From Streptomyces sp. C10-9-1 (lineage in GTDB: Bacteria > Actinomycetota > Actinomycetes > Streptomycetales > Streptomycetaceae): a stretch of DNA of 64,000 bases. The translations under genes were made by a program, and so were the position numbers. Positions 49,291-61,723 of the stretch are shown piece by piece (within the stretch, counting starts at the first letter, position 1; each line of letters opens with the position of its first letter). Where the stretch lies: assembly GCF_024497955.1 (NCBI RefSeq), contig NZ_JANHKP010000008.1:235087-299086 (forward strand), read 5' to 3'. A model generated the notes under the pieces. It had not been told where the DNA came from, did not search any database, and saw nothing but the letters and a program-made list of their open reading frames with translations.

Positions 49291-50043
49291 ATGTCCGGCC
49301 ACTCTAAATGGGCTACGACGAAGCACAAGAAGGCCGTGATCGACGCCAAGCGCGGCAAGCTCTTCGCGAAGCTCATCAAGAACATCGAGGTCGCGGCGCG
49401 CACCGGCGGCCCGGATCCGGACGGCAACCCGACCCTCTTCGACGCCATCCAGAAGGCGAAGAAGCAGTCCGTCCCCAACAAGAACATCGACTCCGCGGTC
49501 AAGCGCGGCGGCGGTCTCGAGGGCGGCGGCGTCGACTACGAGACCATCATGTACGAGGGCTACGGGCCGAACGGCGTCGCGGTGCTGGTCGAGTGCCTCA
49601 CCGACAACCGCAACCGCGCCGCCTCCGACGTCCGGGTCGCCATGACCCGCAACGGCGGCTCGATGGCCGACCCGGGCTCGGTGTCCTACCTGTTCAACCG
49701 CAAGGGCGTCGTCATCGTCCCGAAGAGCGGGCTCTCCGAGGACGACGTGCTGGGCGCCGTGCTGGAGGCGGGTGCCGAGGAGGTCAACGACCTCGGCGAG
49801 TCCTTCGAGGTGCTGAGCGAGGCCACCGACCTGGTCGCCGTCCGCTCCGCCCTCCAGGAGGCCGGGATCGACTACGACTCGGCCGAGGCCGACTTCGTCC
49901 CGACCATGCAGGTCGAACTGGACGAGGAGGGCGCGAGGAAGATCTTCAAGCTGATCGACGCGCTGGAGGACAGCGACGACGTGCAGAACGTCTTCGCCAA
50001 CTTCGACGTCTCCGACGAGGTCATGGCCAAGGTCGACGCCTGA
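49291..50043 (+). CDS. YebC/PmpR family DNA-binding regulatory protein
   Basis: A 250-aa three-domain protein, full length. [25 protein letters not shown] is the family start (read to the first 20 or so residues), followed by [13 protein letters not shown] and [12 protein letters not shown]. YebC proteins bind DNA, often beside ruvC, and some relieve ribosome stalling at proline stretches. A strong ribosome site (AAGGAGA) precedes ATG 49291. A 19-bp terminator separates it from ruvC, so in this genome the two are not one operon. Confidence 0.95.
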   Translation: MSGHSKWATTKHKKAVIDAKRGKLFAKLIKNIEVAARTGGPDPDGNPTLFDAIQKAKKQSVPNKNIDSAVKRGGGLEGGGVDYETIMYEGYGPNGVAVLVECLTDNRNRAASDVRVAMTRNGGSMADPGSVSYLFNRKGVVIVPKSGLSEDDVLGAVLEAGAEEVNDLGESFEVLSEATDLVAVRSALQEAGIDYDSAEADFVPTMQVELDEEGARKIFKLIDALEDSDDVQNVFANFDVSDEVMAKVDA

Positions 50044-50078
50044 TCCGGCCGCGGGGACGAGGCGGCCGCGCGCCGCAC

Positions 50079-50122
50079 CACGGACGGGCCGGCGGGGACA
50101 CACCCCCGCCGGCCCGTCCGTG
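50079..50122 (+). terminator. yebC terminator
   Basis: A perfect 19-bp stem (50079-50097 with 50104-50122) and a 6-nt ACACAC loop, followed by TGTTGT. Confidence 0.75.
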
Positions 50123-50184
50123 TGTTGTCGGTGCCGGCGGATAGCCTGCACGAACAGGTGTGGGAGAGAGAGGGGAGGGGCGGT

Positions 50185-50724
50185 ATGCGCGTCCTGGGGG
50201 TCGACCCGGGCCTCACCCGCTGCGGCGTGGGCGTCGTGGAGGGCGTCGCGGGCCGCCCGCTGGCCATGCGGGGCGTCGGGGTCGTCCGCACACCGGCGGA
50301 CGAGGAGCTGGGGCGCCGGCTCGTCGCGATCGAGCAGGGCATCGAGCAGTGGCTCGACGAGCACCGGCCGGAGATCGTCGTCGTGGAGCGGGTCTTCAGC
50401 CAGCACAACGTCAGCACCGTTATGGGCACCGCCCAGGCCAGCGCCGTCGCCATGCTCTGCGCCTCCCGCCGGGGCCTGCCCGTGGCGCTGCACACCCCCA
50501 GCGAGGTCAAGGCCGCCGTCACCGGCAGCGGCCGGGCCGACAAGGCGCAGGTCGGCGCCATGGTCACCCGGCTCCTGCGGCTGGACGCCCCGCCCCGGCC
50601 GGCCGACGCGGCGGACGCCCTCGCCCTCGCCATCTGCCACATCTGGCGCGCACCGGCGCAGAACCGGCTCCAGCAGGCGGTGGCGGCCCACCGCGCCACG
50701 CTCTCCCCGAAAGGCACCGCATGA
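50185..50724 (+). CDS. ruvC: Crossover junction endodeoxyribonuclease RuvC
   Basis: A 179-aa Holliday-junction resolvase. The four catalytic acids are D7 (GVDPGLT), E68 (VVVERVF), D141 and D144 ([10 protein letters not shown]). It acts as a dimer with RuvAB to cut recombination junctions. AGGGGAGGGG precedes ATG 50185; TAGCCT (50142-50147) is a likely -10 box. The stop overlaps ruvA (ATGA). Confidence 0.96.
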   Translation: MRVLGVDPGLTRCGVGVVEGVAGRPLAMRGVGVVRTPADEELGRRLVAIEQGIEQWLDEHRPEIVVVERVFSQHNVSTVMGTAQASAVAMLCASRRGLPVALHTPSEVKAAVTGSGRADKAQVGAMVTRLLRLDAPPRPADAADALALAICHIWRAPAQNRLQQAVAAHRATLSPKGTA

Positions 50725-51332
50725 TCGCCTTCGTCTCCGGCACCGTCGCCGCGCTCGCCCCGACCACCGCGGTGGTCGAGGTCGGCGGGGTCGGCATGGC
50801 CGTCCAGTGCACACCGGACACCCTCTCCGGGCTGCGCGTCGGCCAGGAGGCGCGCCTGGCGACCTCGCTCGTCGTGCGGGAGGACTCGCTCACCCTGTAC
50901 GGCTTCGCCGACGACGACGAGCGCCAGGTGTTCGAGCTGCTCCAGACCGCGAGCGGGGTCGGCCCCCGCCTCGCCCAGGCCATGCTCGCCGTCCACCGGC
51001 CCGACGCGCTGCGCACCGCGGTCGCAGCCGGCGACGAGAAGGCCCTGACGGCGGTGCCGGGCATCGGGAAGAAGGGCGCCCAGAAGCTGCTGCTGGAGCT
51101 CAGGGACCGGCTCGGCGCGCCGGTGGGCGCCGGTGGCGCCGCGGTCGGTGCCGCGGTCACGGCTTCCTGGCGCGACCAGCTCCACGCGGCACTGCTCGGC
51201 CTCGGATACGCCACCCGCGAGGCGGACGAGGCGGTCGTCGCGGTCACCCCGCAGGCCGAGGCGCTCGGCTCCGCACCGGAGGTCGGCCCGCTGCTGAAGG
51301 CGGCCCTGCAGAGCCTGAACCGGGCACGCTGA
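50721..51332 (+). CDS. ruvA: Holliday junction branch migration protein RuvA
   Basis: A 203-aa tetrameric junction-binding protein: N-terminal OB domain ([14 protein letters not shown]), two helix-hairpin-helix motifs ([13 protein letters not shown] and [13 protein letters not shown]), a flexible Ala/Gly linker and a C-terminal RuvB-contact domain. Coupled to ruvC by a 4-nt overlap. Confidence 0.96.
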   Translation: MIAFVSGTVAALAPTTAVVEVGGVGMAVQCTPDTLSGLRVGQEARLATSLVVREDSLTLYGFADDDERQVFELLQTASGVGPRLAQAMLAVHRPDALRTAVAAGDEKALTAVPGIGKKGAQKLLLELRDRLGAPVGAGGAAVGAAVTASWRDQLHAALLGLGYATREADEAVVAVTPQAEALGSAPEVGPLLKAALQSLNRAR

Positions 51333-51393
51333 ACCGGCCCGGCAGACCTTCGCGCACCCCGTACCCGCCCCGACCCGCAGAGGCAGACACCAC

Positions 51394-52464
51394 GTGAACC
51401 CGGACGACCCCACCGCCGCCGACACCGACATGCGCCTCGTCGGCCCCGCCGCCGACGGGGAGGACCAGGCCGTCGAGGCGGCCCTGCGCCCCAGGTCGCT
51501 GGGGGAGTTCGTCGGCCAGGAGCGGGTCCGCGAGCAGCTCGACCTGGTGCTCAGGGCCGCCCTCGCCCGCGGTGCCACGGCCGACCACGTGCTGCTCTCC
51601 GGCGCCCCCGGGCTGGGCAAGACGACCCTGTCCATGATCATCGCCGCCGAGATGAACGCGCCGATCCGCATCACCTCCGGCCCCGCCATCCAGCACGCCG
51701 GCGATCTCGCGGCCATCCTCAGCTCCCTCCAGGAGGGGGAGGTGCTCTTCCTCGACGAGATCCACCGCATGTCCCGGCCGGCCGAGGAGATGCTCTACAT
51801 GGCGATGGAGGACTTCCGGGTCGACGTGATCGTGGGCAAGGGCCCCGGTGCCACCGCCATCCCCCTGGAACTCCCGCCGTTCACCCTGGTCGGGGCGACC
51901 ACCCGGGCCGGTCTGCTGCCGCCCCCGCTGCGCGACCGCTTCGGTTTCACCGCGCACATGGAGTTCTACGAGCCGGCCGAGCTGAAGCGCGTGGTCCACC
52001 GCTCCGCGTCTCTGCTCGACGTGGAGATCGACACCGAGGGGGCGGCGGAGATCGCCGGCCGCTCCCGCGGCACGCCCCGCATCGCCAACCGCCTGCTGCG
52101 CCGCGTGCGCGACTACGCGCAGGTCAAGGCGGACGGACGGATCGACCGCGAGGTGGCCGCGGCCGCCCTCGCCGTCTACGAGGTCGACGGGCGCGGCCTG
52201 GACCGGCTCGACCGGGCCGTCCTCGGGGCGCTGCTCAGACTGTTCGGCGGCGGTCCGGTGGGCCTGTCGACGCTGGCCGTGGCGGTGGGGGAGGAGCGGG
52301 AGACCGTGGAGGAGGTGGCCGAGCCGTTCCTGGTCAGGGAGGGTCTGCTGGCCCGCACCCCGCGTGGCCGGATCGCGACCCCGGCGGCCTGGACGCACCT
52401 GGGTCTGGTACCGCCGCAGCAGGCCCCCGGCGCAAGCGGACAACAGGGGCTCTTCGGGGCGTGA
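51394..52464 (+). CDS. ruvB: Holliday junction branch migration helicase RuvB
   Basis: A 356-aa AAA+ motor. Walker [10 protein letters not shown] (70-78), Walker [10 protein letters not shown], sensor 1 VGATTRAG, the GFTAHMEFY segment and the C-terminal winged helix ([13 protein letters not shown]) are all present. It pumps DNA through RuvA during branch migration. GTG 51394 follows AGAGG. It ends the ruvCAB operon; a new promoter for yajC lies about 50 nt downstream. Confidence 0.96.
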   Translation: MNPDDPTAADTDMRLVGPAADGEDQAVEAALRPRSLGEFVGQERVREQLDLVLRAALARGATADHVLLSGAPGLGKTTLSMIIAAEMNAPIRITSGPAIQHAGDLAAILSSLQEGEVLFLDEIHRMSRPAEEMLYMAMEDFRVDVIVGKGPGATAIPLELPPFTLVGATTRAGLLPPPLRDRFGFTAHMEFYEPAELKRVVHRSASLLDVEIDTEGAAEIAGRSRGTPRIANRLLRRVRDYAQVKADGRIDREVAAAALAVYEVDGRGLDRLDRAVLGALLRLFGGGPVGLSTLAVAVGEERETVEEVAEPFLVREGLLARTPRGRIATPAAWTHLGLVPPQQAPGASGQQGLFGA

Positions 52465-52511
52465 CGGCGAGGAGACTCGTCACCCGCGGAACCCGGGTGC
52501 GATGCTGGGCG

Positions 52512-52541
52512 TTGTTCCAGTGATGCGGACTCGCTTAGACT
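52512..52541 (+). promoter_or_regulatory. Promoter of the yajC-secD-secF-apt operon
   Basis: TTGTTC (52512-52517), 18-nt spacer, TAGACT (52536-52541). This is one of the best -35/-10 pairs in the window; the predicted start is near 52548. Confidence 0.65.
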
Positions 52542-52629
52542 CCGCCGATGCCGCCCCTCCGGGGACGGCGTGCCCACCCCCGTAGACCAGGCCGTTCGTC
52601 AGCGCGGTCGTGCGAAGGAATTCCCCGCC

Positions 52630-53091
52630 GTGGATATCTTGACCCTCCTCCCGTTCATCGTGCTCATCGGGGCCATGTTCCTGATGACCCGCTCCGCCAA
52701 GAAGAAGCAGCAGCAGGCCGCGCACATGCGCGACTCGATGCAGCCCGGCACCGGAGTGCGGACCATCGGTGGCATGTACGCGACCGTGAAGGACGTCAGC
52801 GACGACACGGTCCTCCTGGAGGCGGCCCCCGGCGTGCACCTCCTCTTCGCGAAGAACGCGATCGGAGCCGTCCTCGCCGACGACGAGTACAACCGCATCG
52901 TGCACGGTGACGACGAGGCCATCGCGGACGGTTCCCCCGTCGTCCCGGACGACGCCTCCTCGCTGACCGGTGACTCCCCCGCGGAGGACCGGGTCGACCT
53001 CGGCAAGAAGGCGGACGAGGACGCGGACGGCGCCAAGGCCGAGGGCAGCGACGGCAAGGACGGCCGCGACGGCGAGGCCGGCGCGAAGTAG
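52630..53091 (+). CDS. yajC: Preprotein translocase subunit YajC
   Basis: A 153-aa single-pass membrane protein. One helix (residues 2-20, DILTLLPFIVLIGAMFLM) is followed by a basic KKKQQQAAHM stretch and the conserved LKPGD-like part (MQPGTGVRTIGGMYATV). The C-terminal tail beyond about residue 100 is long, acidic and Lys-rich, as usual in actinobacteria. It joins SecDF at the translocon. GAAGGAA is about 9 nt before GTG 52630. Earlier in-frame starts are less hydrophobic. Confidence 0.93.
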   Translation: MDILTLLPFIVLIGAMFLMTRSAKKKQQQAAHMRDSMQPGTGVRTIGGMYATVKDVSDDTVLLEAAPGVHLLFAKNAIGAVLADDEYNRIVHGDDEAIADGSPVVPDDASSLTGDSPAEDRVDLGKKADEDADGAKAEGSDGKDGRDGEAGAK

Positions 53092-53235
53092 GACCCGTGC
53101 GGGACCGCGCGGCACCCGCGGGTGCCGCGCGGTCCCCAGGGGTGCCGACGCAACCCGGGGGCGGGCCCCCACAACACTTCGTGGCCGCTCCGGCGCAGAC
53201 CCGGCGTGGGCGGTTGGACAGGGAGAATCGAGAAG

Positions 53236-55035
53236 GTGGCAGCACCGAACAGGGGCCGAAAGCCCACGGGGGCCCAGGGGAGGCCGGGGCGTTCCCTGGT
53301 CCTGATCCTGATCGCCCTGGTCGCACTCACCGGCGGGATGTTCTGGTCGGGCCAGCTCACGCCCCGTCTGGGTATCGACCTGGCGGGCGGTACGACCATC
53401 ACGCTGGAGGCGAAGAACCAGCCGGGCGCGCCCAACGCCATCAACGAGACCAACATGAACACCGCGGTCGGCATCATCGAGCGCCGTGTCAACGGTCTGG
53501 GCGTCTCCGAGGCCGAGGTCCAGACCCAGGGCGACCGGAACATCATCGTCAACATCCCCAAGGGCACGGACTCCCAGCAGGCGCGCAAGCAGGTCGGCAC
53601 CACCGCCCAGCTCTACTTCCGCCCCGTGCTGGCCGTCGCCCCGGGCGGGCCTGCGGGCGAGGAGCCCGCGCCGAGCCCCAGCGCCTCCGCCTCCGGTGAG
53701 CCCGAGGACGGCGCCTCCGCGTCCCCCGACACCGCCACCGAGGGCACGCCCGAGTCCGGTGCCCCCTCCGCCGAGCCCACCGCGTCGCCGACCACCCAGG
53801 GCCGCGCGGTCACCGAGGGGCTGAAGGCCCCGGCCGCGAGCCCCTCCGCCTCCGCCTCCGAGGAGCCGAAGCCCTCGGAGAGCCCCGAGCCCTCGGCGAG
53901 CGCCTCGACCGATCCCGCGGACGACCAGGCCTCGGCCGACCTCCAGAAGCGGTTCACCGAACTCGACTGCACCGACGACGCGGTGCGCGGCACCCTCGGC
54001 GACGGCGTCAAGCCCGGCGACACCACGATCGCCTGCGGCACGAACAGCGCCGGCCAGTGGGAGAAGTACATCCTCGGCCCCGCCGAGGTGGACGGCCGGG
54101 ACGTCGACGACGCCCAGGGCGAGCTCGACCAGCAGCGTGGCCTGTGGAAGGTCACCATGGAGTTCACCGAGGAGGGCGCCAAGAAGTTCTCCACGATCAC
54201 CAGCCGCCTGTCGCAGCAGCAGCCGCCCATGAACCAGTTCGCCATCGTCCTCGACGGCGAAGTGGTCTCGGCCCCGCAGGTCAACCAGACGCTGAGCGCC
54301 AACGCGGAGATCACCGGCGACTTCACCCAGGAGTCCGCGCAGGACCTGGGCAACATCCTGTCCTACGGCGCCCTGCCGCTCTCCTTCGAGGAGGCCAGCG
54401 TCACCACCGTGACCGCCGCCCTCGGCGGCGAGCAGCTGCGGGCCGGTCTCATCGCCGGAGCCATCGGCCTCGCGCTCGTGGTGCTCTACCTCGTCGTCTA
54501 CTACCGGGGGCTGGCGTTCATCGCCATCCTCAGCCTCCTGGTCTCGGCGGCGATGACCTACACGATCATGGCCCTGCTCGGCCCGGGCATCGGCTTCGCG
54601 CTGAACCTGCCCGCCGTCTGCGGCGCCATCGTCGCGATCGGCATCACCGCCGACTCCTTCATCGTGTACTTCGAGCGCATCCGCGACGAGATCCGTGAGG
54701 GCCGGACCCTGCGTCCGGCCGTGGAGCGGGCCTGGCCGCGCGCCCGGCGCACCATCCTCGTCTCGGACTTCGTGTCCTTCCTCGCCGCCGCGGTGCTCTT
54801 CATCGTGACCGTCGGCAAGGTGCAGGGCTTCGCCTTCACGCTGGGCCTGACCACCCTCCTGGACGTGGTCGTGGTCTTCTTCTTCACCAAGCCCCTGATG
54901 ACGCTCCTGGCCCGCCGGCCGTTCTTCTCCGGCGGCCACCCCTGGTCCGGTCTGGACCCCCAGCGCCTGGGCGCCAAGCCCCCGCTGCGGCGCGGCCGCC
55001 GTGTGTCCGTCCCCACCGACCCGAAGGAGGCGTGA
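53236..55035 (+). CDS. secD: Protein translocase subunit SecD
   Basis: A 599-aa RND-type subunit using the proton gradient to pull exported proteins out of SecYEG. TM1 is followed by LGIDLAGGTTITLEA, the SecD signature; five more helices are in the last 200 residues (from about 395). Between them lies the periplasmic P1 domain, enlarged by a Pro/Ser/Glu/Ala-rich insert of roughly 110 residues (about 145-240) without clear structure. GGGAG lies about 10 nt before GTG 53236. The stop is 1 nt from the secF start. Confidence 0.94.
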   Translation: MAAPNRGRKPTGAQGRPGRSLVLILIALVALTGGMFWSGQLTPRLGIDLAGGTTITLEAKNQPGAPNAINETNMNTAVGIIERRVNGLGVSEAEVQTQGDRNIIVNIPKGTDSQQARKQVGTTAQLYFRPVLAVAPGGPAGEEPAPSPSASASGEPEDGASASPDTATEGTPESGAPSAEPTASPTTQGRAVTEGLKAPAASPSASASEEPKPSESPEPSASASTDPADDQASADLQKRFTELDCTDDAVRGTLGDGVKPGDTTIACGTNSAGQWEKYILGPAEVDGRDVDDAQGELDQQRGLWKVTMEFTEEGAKKFSTITSRLSQQQPPMNQFAIVLDGEVVSAPQVNQTLSANAEITGDFTQESAQDLGNILSYGALPLSFEEASVTTVTAALGGEQLRAGLIAGAIGLALVVLYLVVYYRGLAFIAILSLLVSAAMTYTIMALLGPGIGFALNLPAVCGAIVAIGITADSFIVYFERIRDEIREGRTLRPAVERAWPRARRTILVSDFVSFLAAAVLFIVTVGKVQGFAFTLGLTTLLDVVVVFFFTKPLMTLLARRPFFSGGHPWSGLDPQRLGAKPPLRRGRRVSVPTDPKEA

Positions 55036-55036
55036 G

Positions 55037-56134
55037 ATGTCGCGACTCGGCAACCTCGGCGCCCGTCTGTACCGCGGTGAGGTCGGGTACGACTTCGTCG
55101 CCAAGCGCAGGATCTGGTACGGCGTCTCGATCCTGATCACCATCACGGCCATCGTGGGCCTGGCGGTGCGCGGCCTGAACATGGGCATCGAGTTCAAGGG
55201 CGGTGCCGTCTTCACCACGCCCAAGGTCGAGGTCTCGGTCAGCCAGGCCCAGGAGATCGCCGAGGAGGCCTCCGGGCACCAGGCGATCGTCCAGGAACTC
55301 GGCACCGGGGGCATGCGCATCCAGGTCAGCGAGCTGGACACGGCCCAGGCCGACCAGGTGCAGACCGAGCTGGCCGAGGAGCTCGGCGTCGAGCGCGACA
55401 GCGTCAACGCGGAGCTGGTCGGACCCAGCTGGGGCGAGCAGATCGCCAACAAGGCGTGGACGGGCCTCGGCGTCTTCATGATCCTCGTGGTGATCTACCT
55501 GGCCATCGCCTTCGAATGGCGCATGGCCGTCGCCGCGCTGATCGCCCTCATCCACGACATCACGATCACCGTGGGCGTCTACGCGCTCGTCGGGTTCGAG
55601 GTCACCCCGGGCACGGTGATCGGCCTGCTGACCATCCTCGGCTACTCGCTCTACGACACGGTGGTGGTCTTCGACTCACTCAAGGAGAGCTCGAAGGACA
55701 TCACCAAGCAGACCCGCTGGACGTACGGCGAGATCGCCAACCGCAGCATCAACTCCACCCTGGTCCGCTCCATCAACACCACCGTGGTGGCACTGCTCCC
55801 CGTGGCCGGTCTGCTGTTCATCGGCGGCGGTGTCCTCGGCGCGGGCATGCTCAACGACATCTCCCTGTCGCTGTTCGTCGGCCTCGCGGCCGGTGCCTAC
55901 TCCTCGATCTTCATCGCCACCCCGCTGGTCGCCGACCTCAAGGAGCGCGAGCCGCAGATCAAGGCCCTGCGCAAGCGGGTGCTCGCCAAGCGCGCCGCGG
56001 CCGCGGCCAAGGGCGAGCCGCGCCCCGGTGACCAGAGCCCCGACGCCGACGGGGAGCTGCTCGACCCCGCCCCCGCGGCGGCCGTGGTCGGCCCCCGCGG
56101 ACGGGGTCGCGGACGCCCCACCGGACGGCGCTGA
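55037..56134 (+). CDS. secF: Protein translocase subunit SecF
   Basis: A 365-aa partner of SecD with six helices, a periplasmic P4 loop after MGIEFKGGAVF, and the intramembrane proton-relay region (GYSLYDTVVVFD). The C-terminal tail from about 320 is basic and Ala-rich. ATG 55037 has GGAGG 6 nt upstream, inside the end of secD. The stop overlaps apt (TGATG), so Sec export and purine salvage share one message. Confidence 0.95.
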   Translation: MSRLGNLGARLYRGEVGYDFVAKRRIWYGVSILITITAIVGLAVRGLNMGIEFKGGAVFTTPKVEVSVSQAQEIAEEASGHQAIVQELGTGGMRIQVSELDTAQADQVQTELAEELGVERDSVNAELVGPSWGEQIANKAWTGLGVFMILVVIYLAIAFEWRMAVAALIALIHDITITVGVYALVGFEVTPGTVIGLLTILGYSLYDTVVVFDSLKESSKDITKQTRWTYGEIANRSINSTLVRSINTTVVALLPVAGLLFIGGGVLGAGMLNDISLSLFVGLAAGAYSSIFIATPLVADLKEREPQIKALRKRVLAKRAAAAAKGEPRPGDQSPDADGELLDPAPAAAVVGPRGRGRGRPTGRR

Positions 56135-56679
56135 TGATCACCGACCAGACGCGGGAGCTGCTGCTCAGCCGCATCCGCGACATCGCGGACTACCCCAAGC
56201 CGGGGGTGCTGTTCAAGGACATCACCCCGCTGCTGGCCGACCCGGTCGCCTTCTCGGCCCTCACCGAGGTGCTCAGCGCCTTCTGCGAGAGCCGGGGCGC
56301 GACGAAGATCGTGGGCCTGGAGGCCCGCGGCTTCATCCTGGCCGCCCCGGTCGCCGTCCGCGCGGGCGTCGGGTTCGTCCCGGTGCGCAAGGCGGGCAAG
56401 CTCCCCGGCGCCACCCTGGCGCAGGCGTACGAGCTGGAGTACGGCTCCGCCGAGATCGAGGTGCACGCCGAGGACCTGGCCGCGGGCGACAGCGTGCTCG
56501 TCATCGACGACGTCCTGGCCACCGGGGGGACCGCCCAGGCGTCCCTGGAACTCATCCGGCGGGCCGGTGCGGACGTCGCCGGGGTCGCGGTCCTGATGGA
56601 GCTCGGCTTCCTCGGCGGCCGGGACCGCCTCGGCAACACCCTCCGCGGTGCCCCGCTGGAGGCACTGATCACGCTCTGA
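56134..56679 (+). CDS. apt: Adenine phosphoribosyltransferase
   Basis: A 181-aa cytosolic enzyme making AMP from adenine and PRPP. The PRPP loop VLVIDDVLATGGTA (about 123-136) and GLEARGFILAAPVA are intact. Start and stop are typical in length. Its place between secF and relA is conserved in actinobacteria. A very strong terminator follows it. Confidence 0.95.
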   Translation: MITDQTRELLLSRIRDIADYPKPGVLFKDITPLLADPVAFSALTEVLSAFCESRGATKIVGLEARGFILAAPVAVRAGVGFVPVRKAGKLPGATLAQAYELEYGSAEIEVHAEDLAAGDSVLVIDDVLATGGTAQASLELIRRAGADVAGVAVLMELGFLGGRDRLGNTLRGAPLEALITL

Positions 56680-56694
56680 GGCGGCGGAGCACGC

Positions 56695-56735
56695 GCGGCG
56701 GGGTGCCCCGGGATTCTCCCGGGGCACCCCGCCGC
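56695..56735 (+). terminator. Terminator of the yajC-secDF-apt operon
   Basis: A perfect 19-bp stem (56695-56713 with 56717-56735), TTC loop, then CCTTT. One of the strongest hairpins in the window. Confidence 0.8.
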
Positions 56736-56886
56736 CCTTTCCGGCCCCCCGACCCGGCCGGCTCCCCGCGCCCGGGCCCGTGCCCGCCCGCCCTCGCCGG
56801 CGCCTCGTGCGCGGCCGCGCGGCCGGATCGATACCATGGCCTTTCCGGACCTGACCGGGGGACCCGGAACCGCACGAGGAGCGCCC

Positions 56887-59352
<2,466 letters not shown>

Positions 59353-59366
59353 GGCACCGCGCACAC

Positions 59367-59408
59367 GCGGACGGGGCCCCTCACCGCCTGGTGAGGGGCC
59401 CCGTCCGC
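59367..59408. terminator. Bidirectional terminator between relA and the DUF349 gene
   Basis: A perfect 19-bp stem (59367-59385 with 59390-59408), GCCT loop; after a 2-nt bulge six further pairs form (59361-59366 with 59411-59416). The genes are convergent. Confidence 0.8.
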
Positions 59409-59427
59409 CGGTGTGCCGCGCGACAGC

Positions 59428-60657
59428 TCAGCCGCCGAACTCCTCCAGGCCCTTCAGCGCCTGGTCCAGCAGGGCCTGACGGCCCTCCAGCTCCCTGGCG
59501 AGCTTGTCGGCCTTGGCGTTGTTGCCCGCGGAGCGGGCGGCGTCGATCTGCTCGCGGAGCTTGTCCACCGCCGCCTGCAGCTGCCCGGTGAGCCCCTCGG
59601 CACGCGCCCGCGCCTCGGGGTTGGTCCGGCGCCACTCGTTCTCCTCGGACTCCTGGAGTGCGCGCTCCACCGCGTGCATCCGCCCCTCGACCTTCGGCCG
59701 GGCGTCGCGCGGCACATGGCCGACGGCCTCCCAGCGCTCGTTGATCGACCGGAACGCTGCCCGGGCGGCCTTGAGGTCGGTCACCGGGACCAGCTTCTCG
59801 GCCTCCTCGGCGAGTTCCTCCTTGAGCTTCAGGTTCTCCGACTGCTCCGCGTCGCGCTCGGCGAACGCCTCGCCGCGCGCGGCGAAGAAGACGTCCTGGG
59901 CGCCGCGGAAGCGGTTCCACAGGTCGTCCTCCGCCTCGCGCTGGGCCCGCCCGGCGGCCTTCCACTGCGCCATCAGGTCGCGGTACCGGGCGGCCGTGGG
60001 CCCCCACTCCGTCGAGCCCGAGAGCGACTCGGCCTCGGTGACCAGGCGCTCCTTCACCTGGCGCGCCTCCTCGCGCTGCGCGTCCAGCGAGGCGAAGTGC
60101 GCCTTGCGCCGCTTGGAGAACGCCGAGCGGGCGTGCGAGAAGCGGTGCCACAGCTCGTCGTCGGACTTCCGGTCGAGCCGGGGCAGCCCCTTCCAGGTGT
60201 CCACCAGGCCCCGCAGCCGCTCCCCGGCGGCCCGCCACTGCTCGCTCTGCGCCAGCTCCTCGGCCTCGGCGACCAGCGCCTCCTTGGCCTTGCGCGCCTC
60301 GTCGCTCTGCCGGGCACGCTGTGCCCGGCGCTCCTCGCGGCGCTTGTCCACCGTCTCCACCAGCGCGTCCAGGCGCCGGCCCAGGGCCTCCAGGTCGCCC
60401 ACGGCGTGGTGCTCGTCCACCTGCTGGCGCAGGTGGTCGATCGCCGTCTGGGCGTCCTTGGCCGACAGGTCGGTGGTCTTCACCCGACGTTCGAGGAGGC
60501 CGATCTCGACCACCAGGCCCTCGTACTTGCGCTCGAAGTAGGCCAGTGCCTCCTCGGGAGTGCCGGCCTGCCACGATCCGACGACCTTCTCGCCCTCGGC
60601 CGTACGCACGTACACGGTGCCCGTCTCGTCGACGCGGCCCCACGGGTCGCTGCTCAC
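59428..60657 (-). CDS. DUF349 repeat protein
   Basis: A 409-aa almost wholly helical protein with at least three DUF349 repeats, each with a Trp and basic/acidic heptads (DDELWHRFSHARSAF, DDLWNRFRGAQDVFF, NERWEAVGHVPR). A small N-terminal domain (DPWGRVDETGTVYV) precedes them. It probably forms a rod-like coiled coil. The family includes proteins linked to ribosome or RNA handling, but no activity is firm. GTG 60657 has GGAGGAGG about 5 nt upstream. Confidence 0.85.
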   Translation of the reverse strand: MSSDPWGRVDETGTVYVRTAEGEKVVGSWQAGTPEEALAYFERKYEGLVVEIGLLERRVKTTDLSAKDAQTAIDHLRQQVDEHHAVGDLEALGRRLDALVETVDKRREERRAQRARQSDEARKAKEALVAEAEELAQSEQWRAAGERLRGLVDTWKGLPRLDRKSDDELWHRFSHARSAFSKRRKAHFASLDAQREEARQVKERLVTEAESLSGSTEWGPTAARYRDLMAQWKAAGRAQREAEDDLWNRFRGAQDVFFAARGEAFAERDAEQSENLKLKEELAEEAEKLVPVTDLKAARAAFRSINERWEAVGHVPRDARPKVEGRMHAVERALQESEENEWRRTNPEARARAEGLTGQLQAAVDKLREQIDAARSAGNNAKADKLARELEGRQALLDQALKGLEEFGG

Positions 60658-60829
60658 AGCGCCTCCTCCACCTGATGCCCGCAAGGGCGTCGCCCCGGGC
60701 ATCGTCCACGGTTTCCCCGGCGGGCCTCGCCCGCCGTCCACGGCGCGAAACCCGTCCGCGCCGCACAACGCCAATCTAGGCGACGCCCCGCCCGGCTGTC
60801 CGCACCCGGCGCCACCGAATTCCCCCGGC

Positions 60830-61618
60830 TCACACCTTCGGGACGGCCGCCTTCTCGATGGTGACGGGCTTCGCCGGGGCGCCGTCGGTCCCGCCGCCCT
60901 CGACACCTGCCGTGCCGACGGCCTGGACCAGCTTCAGGCCGTCCTCGTCCAGGGTGCCGAACGGGGTGTACGCGGGGGGCAGCTTGCTGTCCTTGTAGAC
61001 GAGGAAGAACTGGCTGCCACCGCTGTCCGGACGGCTGGTGTTGGCCATCGCCACCGTGCCGGCCTCGAAGGTGACGGTGCCGTCCTCGCCGGGCTCGCCC
61101 AGCGCGTCCAGGTTCTCGTCCGGGATGGTGTAGCCGGGGCCGCCGGTTCCGTTGCCGTCCGGGTCGCCGCACTGGAGCACGAAGATGCCCGCCGTGGTCA
61201 GGCGGTGGCACTTCGTGTCGTCGAAGTAGCCCTTGTCGGCCAGCGCCTTGAAGGAGTTCACCGTGTGCGGTGTCTTCGCGGCGTCCATGGCGATCGAGAG
61301 CTCGCCCTCGTTGGTGGTGATCTCGAAGGCGTACTTCGCCTTCCGGTCGATCGTCATCGGCGGCTCGGGGGCCGAACTCTCGGTGGCGGACGGCGTCGGT
61401 GTGGCCTCCGACGCGGCCGCGGCGTCGTCCTTCCCCGTGTCGTCGCCGCCCAGGCCGAGCGCCCAGACCGCGCCGCCCGCGACGAGCACGACGGCGACGG
61501 CCGCGGCGATGATCGCGTTGCGCTGCCTGCTCCTGTGCCGCGCCTGCTCCCTGCGCTGCTGCTGGCGCTCGAACTTCTGCCGGGCGAGCTGCCGCCGCCG
61601 CTGATCGCTGCTGACCAC
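60830..61618 (-). CDS. Membrane-anchored cyclophilin-type peptidyl-prolyl isomerase
   Basis: A 262-aa protein. The start is basic, Gln/Arg-rich and coil-forming, then one helix (about 35-55) anchors it. An acidic Ser/Thr/Pro linker leads to the cyclophilin domain (TPHTVNSFKALADKGYFDD, SGGSQFFLVYKDSKLPP), which faces outside and should help fold exported proteins. Some catalytic contacts differ from classic PpiA (CHRLTTAGIFVLQCGDP), with two Cys that may bond. GTG 61618 has GAGGAG 9-10 nt upstream. It is divergent from the glyoxalase-like gene. Confidence 0.87.
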   Translation of the reverse strand: MVSSDQRRRQLARQKFERQQQRREQARHRSRQRNAIIAAAVAVVLVAGGAVWALGLGGDDTGKDDAAAASEATPTPSATESSAPEPPMTIDRKAKYAFEITTNEGELSIAMDAAKTPHTVNSFKALADKGYFDDTKCHRLTTAGIFVLQCGDPDGNGTGGPGYTIPDENLDALGEPGEDGTVTFEAGTVAMANTSRPDSGGSQFFLVYKDSKLPPAYTPFGTLDEDGLKLVQAVGTAGVEGGGTDGAPAKPVTIEKAAVPKV

Positions 61619-61723
61619 CGGGTCTTCTCCTCGATGTGTGCGTGTCTGTGTACGCCGGGTCATGCTGACCGCCGAGCCTGCCCCGTACCGTATACGGGTT
61701 GGCTGTGGGATGAGCAGCGCCGG

